Shown here piece after piece: positions 1 to 7,500 of a DNA stretch of 10,639 nt; within the stretch, counting starts at the first letter, position 1, and each line of letters begins with the position of its first letter. The notes under the pieces were generated by a model, which saw only the letters and a program-made list of their open reading frames with translations, was not told where the DNA came from and searched no databases. The position numbers and the translations under genes are program-made. This DNA is from Ochromonadaceae sp. CCMP2298 (taxonomy: Eukaryota; Sar; Synurophyceae; Ochromonadales; Ochromonadaceae), in contig MU634711.1 in the NCBI GenBank assembly GCA_026770595.1, positions 1 to 10,639 on the forward strand, in the 5' to 3' direction.

Positions 1-551
1 CGATTGGTGCTGTAAAACCATTAAACACATCACTGAACGATATTCAATAGCTATATTTCTCACCTGGGCCCTGCACTGGGCTCAGCCCCGACCAGCTAAG
101 CAACAAAGTTCCTTACTCTCCAGCAGCTGCATCCTCCCTCAACACTTCGACTACGCGCGGCGGCGCGGCGTTACAGGGCGGTCATAGGGTCTTCAGCGCC
201 TGTTCTCCATAAAAAATCATTGCGATCCATCCACTGAGTATGGAGAAATTCTGCTTGTCGTATCTGCCTCGTGCAGCACCACAAAGCCCAAGCCTCCTCT
301 GCGAAATGTAGAGGCCCTGCCTGGTAAGACTGGCAGAGAAACCCTATTTTTTATACACTATTTACGCAAATAATGAGAAACAGGGACTTGGCCCCCTTAA
401 CTCCACCTTTGGCAGGGGACTCCGAACCTAGAATTTAGACGTTGAAGTTCCCAACAAACTCCAAAAGAGGGTCAGAGAGAGAGAGGAGGGTCAGCTTGAA
501 GTCGGTTCCCTCTTGAAGTTCCAAAGTCACCCTCACACTTCCTGTTGTTGT
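1..551. other. Left-edge region without a recognised gene; upstream region of the F-box gene
   Basis: No convincing coding frame was found on either strand. Short minus-strand frames exist around 180-350, and one reads somewhat like the RNP1 part of an RRM, but all are brief and closed by stops. The 3' part should hold the promoter and 5' leader of the F-box/SPRY gene. It contains a purine-rich stretch near 470-495 with the direct repeat GAGGGTCAG (about 468-476 and 485-493). It also has a CTTTGGC element at 407-413 that recurs upstream of the other genes in the window. No TATA box is obvious at a fixed distance from the start codon. An upstream non-coding exon cannot be excluded. Confidence 0.5.
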
Positions 552-1874
552 ATGGTGATGTTCGAAGCACATACTCAACAGCGCAGCGCGATGAACGAGC
601 TCCAGCGGTCGAAGACGGCCGTTTTAAAGGTTACATTAGTGTCACGTGGCTTGCTCGGACTCTGGAACGTGGAGGACGACCTGCTCTCCGAAATCTTGGG
701 CTATCTGTCGAGCGATGATCTCGCTAGGGTATCAGGAGTCAGCCGGAAGTTCCGATACGAGCACGAGGTCGCTTTGAGGTCACTCTGGGAGAAACACGCG
801 GCGGATCGTTGGCGTATACTGGTTGCCATAGTCAGACGAATGGGTCTGGACAGCGCAGCTCTGAGAATTCTGAACCCCGTGTCCTCCGCTCTCAACACTG
901 CCCTGGTGTCTGCCGAGGGGGGGATTGTCCTCGACCAAGCATCCCTAACCGCCGAGTACAGGGGGATGATAGGCGTGAGCAATCGCAGCGTACAGGGCCA
1001 GGTCGCCTTTCCCACAACCAGGTCCCATCCCACGACACCCCGGCCCCATCCCCTCCTACAACGGATCGACAGCGCGATGACAACGCTGCTGGCGCTGACG
1101 ACTGTGGCGACGATGGTTAACCGTCTATACGAGTGGTGCGTCCCTGGTCCAGTCCCTGGTCCCGTCCCTGGTCCCGTCCCTGGTCCCGTCCCTGGTTCCG
1201 TCCCTGGTTCCGTCCCTAGCCCCGTCACCGCACACTCTATCCCCTTTGTGACCCATGACCACACCCAAACCACTAACCCCACCCACATTCATACCCATAC
1301 CGATTCCCATGCGCATGCGCAGACCGAGGGGACCCATGGGAGACTGAGGTACCACGTTGCTCCCAGGCGTGTGTACTACTACGAGGTGTGCATTCGACCT
1401 GGTGTGGGTGTGGGTGTGGGTGCTGGTGCTAGTGCGGGCGTGGGTGCTGGTATTGGTGCTGCTATGGGTGAGCAGCGCGAGCTCACATCTCCTCGCCGTC
1501 GACAGGCCGACTGCATCGCTGTGGGCCTAGCCACCTCTGCTTTCCAGAAGCACACCCGCCTGCCTGGCTGGGACAACGAGTCTTGGGGCTTTCACGGAGA
1601 TGACGGGGCCATCTTCCACGGCTGCGGCAAGCAGTTGGCCCGATTCGGTCCCACCTTTGGCGTCGGAGACACAGTGGGGTGCGGATTCGATGCCCGCGAG
1701 GGGACTATTTTCTACACATTAAACGGGAATAATCTCGGGACTGCTTTCCACAACGTGCGCATGCCTGCGGATGGAGGGGGGTACTTTCCTACCGTGGGGA
1801 TCGACTCCTCCAACAGACTGAAGTTCAACTTCGGGATGGCACCCTTCGCGTTCGACCTGCAGACGCTGCTGTAG
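552..1874 (+). CDS. F-box and SPRY (B30.2) domain protein
   Basis: This is a probable substrate receptor of an SCF-type E3 ubiquitin ligase: the F-box would bind Skp1 and the SPRY domain would bind the target. With the start at 552 the protein has 440 residues. The F-box lies at about 37-80 (DDLLSEILGYLSSDDLARVS). The SPRY domain begins near 124 and its core runs over about 319-436. The core carries RLPGWDNESWGFHGDDG, YTLNGNNLG, YFPTVGID and NFG, the pattern of RanBPM-type SPRY domains. Two low-complexity segments interrupt the domain: residues 151-257 with Pro-Val-Pro-Gly repeats, and 285-318 rich in Gly, Val and Ala. Either could be an unspliced intron. The frame is open upstream to 513, but 552 is its first ATG; 558 and 591 are other in-frame ATGs. 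The stop is TAG, and an AATAAA follows about 210 bases later. The domain calls are firm; the exact exon structure is not. Confidence 0.8.
   Translation: MVMFEAHTQQRSAMNELQRSKTAVLKVTLVSRGLLGLWNVEDDLLSEILGYLSSDDLARVSGVSRKFRYEHEVALRSLWEKHAADRWRILVAIVRRMGLDSAALRILNPVSSALNTALVSAEGGIVLDQASLTAEYRGMIGVSNRSVQGQVAFPTTRSHPTTPRPHPLLQRIDSAMTTLLALTTVATMVNRLYEWCVPGPVPGPVPGPVPGPVPGSVPGSVPSPVTAHSIPFVTHDHTQTTNPTHIHTHTDSHAHAQTEGTHGRLRYHVAPRRVYYYEVCIRPGVGVGVGAGASAGVGAGIGAAMGEQRELTSPRRRQADCIAVGLATSAFQKHTRLPGWDNESWGFHGDDGAIFHGCGKQLARFGPTFGVGDTVGCGFDAREGTIFYTLNGNNLGTAFHNVRMPADGGGYFPTVGIDSSNRLKFNFGMAPFAFDLQTLL
1140..1223 (+). repeat. 12-bp tandem repeat, seven units, coding for Val-Pro-Gly-Pro/Ser
   Basis: Seven consecutive 12-base units begin GTCCCTGGT or a close variant. 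The first four read GTCCCTGGTCCA or GTCCCTGGTCCC, the next two end in TTCC, and the last is GTCCCTAGCCCC. The unit is a multiple of three, so the reading frame is preserved and gives PVPGPVPG then PGSVPGS. The drift from 5' to 3' is typical of a minisatellite growing by slippage or unequal exchange. It lies in the segment that interrupts the SPRY domain. Confidence 0.95.
1401..1464 (+). repeat. Degenerate GGTGTG/GGTGCT hexamer tract in the SPRY coding region
   Basis: A run of G-rich hexamers (GGTGTG, GGTGCT and variants) encodes alternating Gly with Val, Ala or Ser. It sits between the YYYEV strand and the IAVGLA strand of the SPRY domain, where a short loop is usual. A similar Gly-Ala tract occurs in the FBF1-like gene at 5700-5763. 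Confidence 0.8.
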
Positions 1875-2083
1875 ACACACAAGCACACATGTACACACTT
1901 CACACATGTACATAAGCGCGCTTACACAGTTCACAGACAAGCGCACATAAGCACATATGCACACGCCACATGTGCAGAACCACCTCTTACAGCATACCGG
2001 TTGCAGGATACCGGTACAGTGTGCAACACAGCATGCACAGTCAACTTCTAGTATAAGCATTACTCTTAGTATTACGAATTTTC

Positions 2084-2089
2084 AATAAA
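2084..2089 (+). promoter_or_regulatory. Probable polyadenylation signal (AATAAA) of the F-box gene
   Basis: A canonical AATAAA hexamer lies about 210 bases downstream of the TAG stop, in an AT-rich patch (TTTTCAATAAAACAAAATG) that contrasts with the GC-rich surroundings. Cleavage would be expected some 10-30 bases downstream. Confidence 0.6.
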
Positions 2090-2307
2090 ACAAAATGAAG
2101 CTGCCCTTACCTGCTCTAGAATGTCACACAGTGTGGCGATATTCTGAGTTTGTTACTTATATACGCGGCCGCTGCCTGTACAAGGCGAGGATGATACAAT
2201 ATCTACAGATTTGCCAGCCGCCTGCAGGGTGGTGGAGGTAATTGGGTAATTGCAGTAGGGGTATAGGAGCCTTGCCTCTCTCTATCTGGTCTCCAGGTCG
2301 CTTCTCT

Positions 2308-2358
2308 GCTGTCTCTGTCTCTGCTGTCTCTGTCATTGCTGTCTCTGTCTCTGCTGTC
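2308..2358 (-). repeat. 15-bp tandem repeat in the KATNAL2 3' UTR
   Basis: About 3.4 units of GCTGTCTCTGTCTCT (plus-strand reading) occupy 2308-2322, 2323-2337 (ending CATT instead of CTCT), 2338-2352 and a partial unit at 2353-2358. On the transcript it reads as AGAGACAGAGACAGC-type repeats starting about a dozen bases after the stop codon. It is 15 bases long per unit, so a frame crossing it shows Arg-Asp-Ser repeats, but the gene has already ended. Confidence 0.9.
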
Positions 2359-2369
2359 GCGGGTCCCGC

Positions 2370-4186
2370 CTAGACTGACCCGAACTCGTTCTGCCATGCC
2401 TCGTACCTTAAGGGGAGAGATGGAGAGAGAGGGAAAAAGTGAGTGCGAGTGAGGGAGAGAGGAGAGGAGAGTATGACAGTATGGCAGTACAACAGAGGCA
2501 CAGGACAGGTCGTACAGGTGTACAGTACATGTGCACAAGCACAGTAGAGGTAACTTACTTGGCGATCTTCCCGTCCGAGGAGGGCTTCGTGGTACCCAGC
2601 GCTGAGCCCACATCCTCCAGGGTTACCGGGTCTTGCTTTAGCAGAGCCTCTATGTCTGCCATAGAAGAGGCAGCAGCAGAGGCGCTTTTGCGGGCACGCG
2701 AGGCGGCATAAGAGCTGCTGCTGCTGCTGGGGCCAGTGGGGCCTGTGGGGCCGGAGGGCGGGGGGTCGGGGATCATACCCTTATTTCCCACCCCCCCAAT
2801 GGATGCTTGCCCCATATCCAGCCCATCTATCCGGCCCATCAGCCGCCTCACGGGCATCATCGCGCTCTCTCTACTGACCAGCTCGATATCCGCCCCAGAA
2901 TACCCCCCCGTCCTCTCAGCCACCGATGTAAAATCCAGCCCCACCGAGCGGTCCCCTAAGTGTTTTCGGAACATAGCCTCCCTCGCGCCGGCGCTGGGCA
3001 GCGGCACTAAAACCCTCTTCTCCAGCCGCCGCAGCACCGCGATGTCCAAATCCCACGGAAGGTTGCTGGCCGCCATGACAAAAACCTGTTCTGAGGAGCT
3101 TCCTCCTTGGGCTACTTGGGCGCTGGCGGAGGCCGCAGTGGCGCCCTTGACTCCGTCCATCTGTATAAGCAACTCGGTCTTCATACGTCTGGAGGCCTCG
3201 TGCTCCCCGCCCTCACCGTCTCTCGATGTCAGGATGGAGTCGATCTCGTCCAGGAATATCGTACTCGGTCCATGGTATCTTGCAACCTCAAACAGCACCC
3301 GTACGAGCTTCTCGCTGTCCCCGCGCCACTTGGAGACCAACGTGGAGGCGGATATGTTGAAGAAGGTGGTGCTGCACTCGGTGGCCACGGCCTTTGCCAG
3401 CAGCGTCTTGCCAGTACCCGGCGGCCCGTGCAGAAGGATGCCCCGCCAGGGCCGCAGAATACCCGTAAATAGGTAGGGAAAGCGTAGAGGCAGTTGCACC
3501 GCCTCGACCAATAGGCGCTTGGCCTCGTCCAGCCCCACGATGTCTGTGAAACGCACGTTGGGCGAGTCTTGGTATATCTCCTTACAAATGACGTTTGCCA
3601 ACTGGCGGAGCTCCCCGTCGCCCCCGAACTGCGGAGGCGGTTTCAGGAGCCTCTCTTGCCGCTCGGCGACCCTGTTGTTTTCCCGCTCGCCCTCCTCGGC
3701 GATGGAGCGTTTTGCCTTCTCGGCCGCGCTGATGCCCAGGCCTGCGCCGGATACGCCAAAGTCCTCTGTGCTGCCGGTGCTGGCACCAGTCACTGAGGGC
3801 AGCTTTCCCGACCCACTCTCCTCCTTCTTCTCCCTCTCCTTGCTCTCCTTGCTAGTAACGGCACGCCGGGCTCCCGGCTTGCTCCCCGCGCGACCTGGTG
3901 CCTCCTCGCCGTCGTTCAGCTTGCGAGCCAGCTTGGGCTTCTTGTCGAATCGCATCTCGTAGTAAGCCTCGTACTCCGCCAGCACCAGACCCAGGTCGAT
4001 GTTGTCCGCAGCCGCAAACTTCCCCAGCACACCGCCGGACTCGTGCTGCAGACGCTCGGCCGCCTCGACGTACCCGTTCTCCACGAGGTGGTGGTTGACC
4101 AGCACCAGTATGTTGCGCTTGCGCTCTGCTAGTCGCTTCTGCTCAGCAGAGTTGGCCTCTGACGACGCCTTGATCCCCAGCAGCAT
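2370..4186 (-). CDS. KATNAL2: Katanin p60 ATPase-containing subunit A-like 2 (LisH + AAA ATPase), two exons
   Basis: A meiotic-clade AAA ATPase of the katanin p60 family, expected to remodel or sever microtubules at basal bodies and axonemes. Exons are 4186-2559 and 2406-2370, giving 554 residues. A LisH domain lies at about 24-56 and is followed by a conserved acidic segment (NIDLGLVLAEYEAYYE, 62-77), as in KATNAL2 rather than classical p60. The AAA domain covers about 210-460: Walker A GPPGTGKT at 254-261, Walker B IFLDEID at 310-316, sensor-1 Asn375 in AASN, and arginine-finger candidates Arg386 and Arg387 in LRRLEKR. A Pro/Ser/Ala-rich insert (about 461-508) precedes the C-terminal helix. 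The protein ends YEAWQNEFGSV, matching the family's usual C-terminus; this tail needs the splice. The ATG has A at -3, and an in-frame TGA lies 18 codons upstream or closer. Catalytic residues look intact. Confidence 0.93.
2407..2558 (-). other. KATNAL2 intron (152 nt, GT-AG)
   Basis: On the minus strand the coding frame reaches GCCAA followed by GTAAGTTA, a near-ideal 5' splice site. The intron ends with a long pyrimidine tract and CCTTAAG. Joining restores codon AAG (Lys543) and continues YEAWQNEFGSV then TAG, the conserved end of the family. Without splicing the protein would stop at a TAA two bases inside the intron. Confidence 0.93.
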
Positions 4187-4584
4187 GATGGCAGATGAAG
4201 GACCGGCGTTTGCTCAACTCACAACCGTGTCACTCCGAAGACGTGTCCCAGTAAACTGCTCGACAACTCCACAACATCTCCTCCTGGATCTCTCCTCTTT
4301 GGCCACATTTATGACCGTTACCTCGAAACCCAAAACTAACCCTAAGTTAACCCTTTCAAAAAACAAGACTCACAGAATTGAGGAAAGCGCGTCGATCTGG
4401 GAGCCCGTTGTGGCATATTTGCTGTGGCACCTCGCAGTTCTCGGGCGGCCACGCATTCGTCGGCTATCACCCTATCGCTCGTCCGGGGCACAGCACCCAG
4501 CACAGAACACAGCGTACGACACAAAGCGTACTGCAAGCAGCACCCAGCACATCACACAGCACTTCCAACACATCACACAGCACC
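4187..4584. promoter_or_regulatory. Shared 398-bp divergent promoter region between KATNAL2 (-) and the FBF1-like gene (+)
   Basis: The two start codons face away from each other, so both 5' UTRs and both promoters must fit here unless upstream exons exist elsewhere. Visible elements are a CTTTGGC at 4297-4303, a partial X-box-like GTTACC half site at 4317-4322 with a weak second half, and a telomere-like CTAACCCTAAGTTAACCC at 4336-4353. On the FBF1 side a CA-rich leader carries short direct repeats. No strong TATA box is seen. Function of any element is inference. Confidence 0.65.
4491..4583 (+). repeat. CA-rich direct repeats in the 5' leader of the FBF1-like gene
   Basis: CAGCACCCAGCACA occurs at 4491-4504 and 4538-4551. 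CACATCACACAGCAC occurs at 4548-4562 and 4569-4583, ending one base before the start codon. The leader is poor in G, as expected for a weakly structured 5' UTR. Confidence 0.85.
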
Positions 4585-7500
4585 ATGCTCGACGACTCGT
4601 GGGACTCGGCCAACTCCCCGCCCCAGCGGTCCAAAAAGCTCTCCTCGCTGGAGGGCCTGCCCGCCCCCAACGGTAGGCGCTTCTCCCCCGAGGACGACAA
4701 GGACAAAGACGCCATGTTTAGCCCCGAAACCTCGCAATCCGGCTCGCCCGACAACTCGCCCGCAAAGGGCGGCGGGGGCGGGTTCGGCAAGAGTAAGTAT
4801 GCGTATACACTGGAGGACTCTCCCACAAAGGACGACTATTTGTCGAACTTCGCCACGGACAGCGCGGACCTGGAGGACAGCATTCTGGGAGAGCTGCTTG
4901 GGGGAGGGAGCAGGAAGACCGGAGGGGGTAGTGCCAAGGCACGCTCTGGCGGGAAGCTGCACCCCATAGGGGGGGAGGATAAGAGCCCCGTGAATAGGGC
5001 CAAGTCCCAGTCCCGGGCCTCCCCTCGGCTGTCTGCCCACAGTCCCAAGTCCTCCAAGGCCTCCAACAGCGGCCCCTCCTCCCGCACACACGCGCCCTCC
5101 CCCTCCCAGGAGGACGAATTTGAAAGTATGGGGAGTCCGGGGAGCATGGGGGGTATGGGGGGTGGGGGTATGGGGTTGGGCAGTATGGGGGGAATGGGTA
5201 TGGGTTTGGGGGGTTTGGGCAGTATGGGGGGGGCGAAGGGGCGTCTTAGGCAGCAGCACCCCTCGTTCGACGCGGCTGATGACGGCGAGATGCGGCACAT
5301 TATTGAGCTGGGGAACCCGGCCCAGAAACTGGGGAAACAGGAATCCCAGGGACAGAGTCCAGGGAACCAGGGAATCGACACTCCGCAGCCGCAGCCCCAC
5401 AGCACCAATCCTTTCTCTACCAGCGGTGGCAGCGGGGGCGCAGGAGCAGACAGAAGCGGGGCCGTGAGCGGCGGAGGGGGGGGTGGGTACCTGCCCTCAG
5501 GCCTCGGCGATTCAGAAAAGAGCGACCAGGGGAAAGCTAGCAGCGGCGCTGGCGGGAGCAAGGGCGGGGATGGTGACGAGGGACTGGCCTTTATTCCCTC
5601 TTTCCTGGAGCCCGGCAGGCAGGTGCGCCGACGAAGACAGCTCGACTCCCCAGGGGTGGGAACCGGCAAGCTTGACGAGCTAGATAGAGTGCTGGGTCTG
5701 GGTGGAGCGGGTGCTGGCGCTGGCGCAGGTGCGGGCGCGAGTGCGGGCGCGGCGGCGGGGGCTCGGCGCGTGGCGGACCCCTTCAGCAGTGTAGAAACGT
5801 CAAAGAAGCCGACTGCGTACCAGCCGGACAGTGACTCCTCCAGTGACGAAAACATTCTCCGCCGTGGAAGGTACAATCGCAAAGAACCCTTCCCCATTAC
5901 CCGGTCTTCTGCGCCCAACACCCAGATACAGACGGACCCCAAAAGTGGCGGATTCGAAAACACCGTCTCTACGGCCCCCGCGCGTGCGAGCACGTTCAGT
6001 CCGCAGCCGAAGGGCAGGGCGCAGGGTGAGGGTGTGGTGGGAGGGGATGCGGTCGCGGGCGCGAGTGTGGGTGCGGGGGCAGTGGAGCGTGAGCGGGGGT
6101 GGGAGAGGGAGGGGGAGGAAGAGAACACTAACTCTGCCTCTGCGCTAACCTCTCTGGCCAGCCTGCCTAACATATCCCCAGGACACAGTGCCAGAAACCC
6201 CATACCTGTAAGCATGGGTGGTGACAGTATGGATGGAGGGGGTGGAGGTATGGGTGGGGGCGGGGGCGGGTCTGCTAAGGGGGGGTACTTGGCTGGCGAG
6301 GGCGAGGGTGAAGGGGGTAGGGAGGGACAGGGACGGGGTAGGGATTTTGACGATGAAGAGGAGGAGCTGGATGTGTCCGGGATAGTGCGTGCTGACCTGG
6401 GTATTGGTAGGGGCAAGAAAAGTCCCCCAAAAGGGTCCAAAAGCTCCCCTCGGAATAAGGGGAAGGAGGGGAAGGCTGGAGTCTCCTCACCCACCGCTAC
6501 CTCCGCCTCTGCCGCTGCCTCTGCTCCTGCCTCTGCTCCCGCCCCCACCGCCTCTGCCTTTTCCTTTGCTCCTGCCTCTGCTCCTGCGCCCACCGCCCCC
6601 TCCGGTCTCGTGAGGGACAGGAGCAGCATGGGGATAGGGGGCAGTATGGGAGGTAAGAGTGGTATGAGTGGTATGGGGGGGGGTATGGGTATGGGGGATA
6701 TGTATCCTGGGCACTCTCGTGCAGGCATCGAGCGTTCTCTGAGCTTGCAGTCGGGGGAGGTGGGGGAGGAGGAGGTGGAAGAGGTCGAGGTGGTGAACAT
6801 CGAAGCTCCGGTACAGGCTCAGACGCAGGCACCGGCACAGACACAGGAGCAGGCACAGCCGCAATACCAGCAGGCACAGGGCCAGTTTCGGCAGACGCAG
6901 GGGCAGACACAGGGGCAGGGGCAGGGGCAGCAGCAAGGACAGATGCAGGGGCAGCAGCAGGGGCAGCAGACGTCTGATCTGTTTCTGCAGCAGCTGCAGG
7001 CAGACAGGCAGGCACTGGAGCGCAGGCTGGTGGCGGAGGTGGAGGAGTTAAAAATGAAGCTGCTGCACCCCTCCGCATCCACACAAGACTATATCTCTTC
7101 CTCCTCTGATGCTCCTGCTGTGAGGGGTATGGGCAGTGGGGGTATGAGTAGTAGTATGGGGAGTATGGGAATGGGTCTGCATCCTGAGAAGCGAGATCAG
7201 TACCGAGCCCTGCAGGAGACTGGGGTTCGGCAGGTGCAGGAGCTTCTGGACCAAAAGAGGCTCATTTTGCACCTAGAGGGAGAGCTTTCTAGACTTCGTG
7301 ATGAGGGCCTGATCGCCCAGCGGAGAAGTCAGGAGGACCTACAAAGGGAGCGGGCGCAGCACGAGGCGGAGGTGGGGGACGTGCGCCAGAGGGCAGCGGG
7401 GGAGGCGGAGGCCGTACTGAGGAGACAGGAGGACACTCTCTTGAGTCTGAAAGCTCTCCACTCTAACGAGCTGCAATCTATCTCTGCCCGCTACAAGGGC

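Larger units (their letters stand above)
1875..2369. other. Converging 3' regions of the F-box gene (+) and KATNAL2 (-)
   Basis: This 495-base stretch lies between the two stop codons. The left part (about 1875-2100) is the probable 3' UTR of the F-box gene. It is rich in CA steps, with ACACATGTACA-like direct repeats near 1885-1912, a 12-base perfect palindrome TAAGCGCGCTTA at 1913-1924, and two copies of ATACCGGT near 1995-2015. The right part, read on the minus strand, is the KATNAL2 3' UTR and includes a 15-base tandem repeat. I saw no clear AATAAA for KATNAL2. Frames that cross this region look like shadows. Confidence 0.6.

Noticed and set aside
196-310. Minus-strand frame reading GLGFVVLHEADTTSRIS, similar to the RNP1 part of an RRM
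   Set aside because: The frame closes after about 25 residues. No matching upstream RRM strand was found between 310 and 512, and no convincing splice pair links it to another exon.
201-350. Second minus-strand frame of about 55 codons ending MTAL
   Set aside because: It has no recognisable domain, is rich in Trp and Cys, and lacks a good start context. It is most likely chance.
701-1288. Minus-strand frame opposite the F-box gene
   Set aside because: The plus strand encodes clear F-box and SPRY motifs; the minus reading has none.
2203-2613. Minus-strand frame with Arg-Asp-Ser repeats, possibly an SR-like protein
   Set aside because: It spans the KATNAL2 intron and 3' UTR in another frame, and the repeat is a product of the 15-base minisatellite.
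2736-3962. Plus-strand frames opposite KATNAL2
   Set aside because: The minus strand encodes an intact AAA ATPase, so these are shadows.
4198-4255. GTGTCCCAGTAAAC as an X-box for RFX factors
   Set aside because: Several positions of the consensus fail, including the third base and one central base.
4378-4584. N-terminal extension of the FBF1-like protein upstream of 4585
   Set aside because: The frame is open but contains no ATG, and the sequence is a CA-rich repeat typical of a leader. ATG 4585 has a strong context.
4836-6800. Minus-strand 654-residue frame opposite the FBF1-like gene
   Set aside because: It is Pro/Ser/Ala-rich only because the plus strand is GC-rich and repetitive. It has no domain, and the plus frame is far longer with coiled-coil periodicity.
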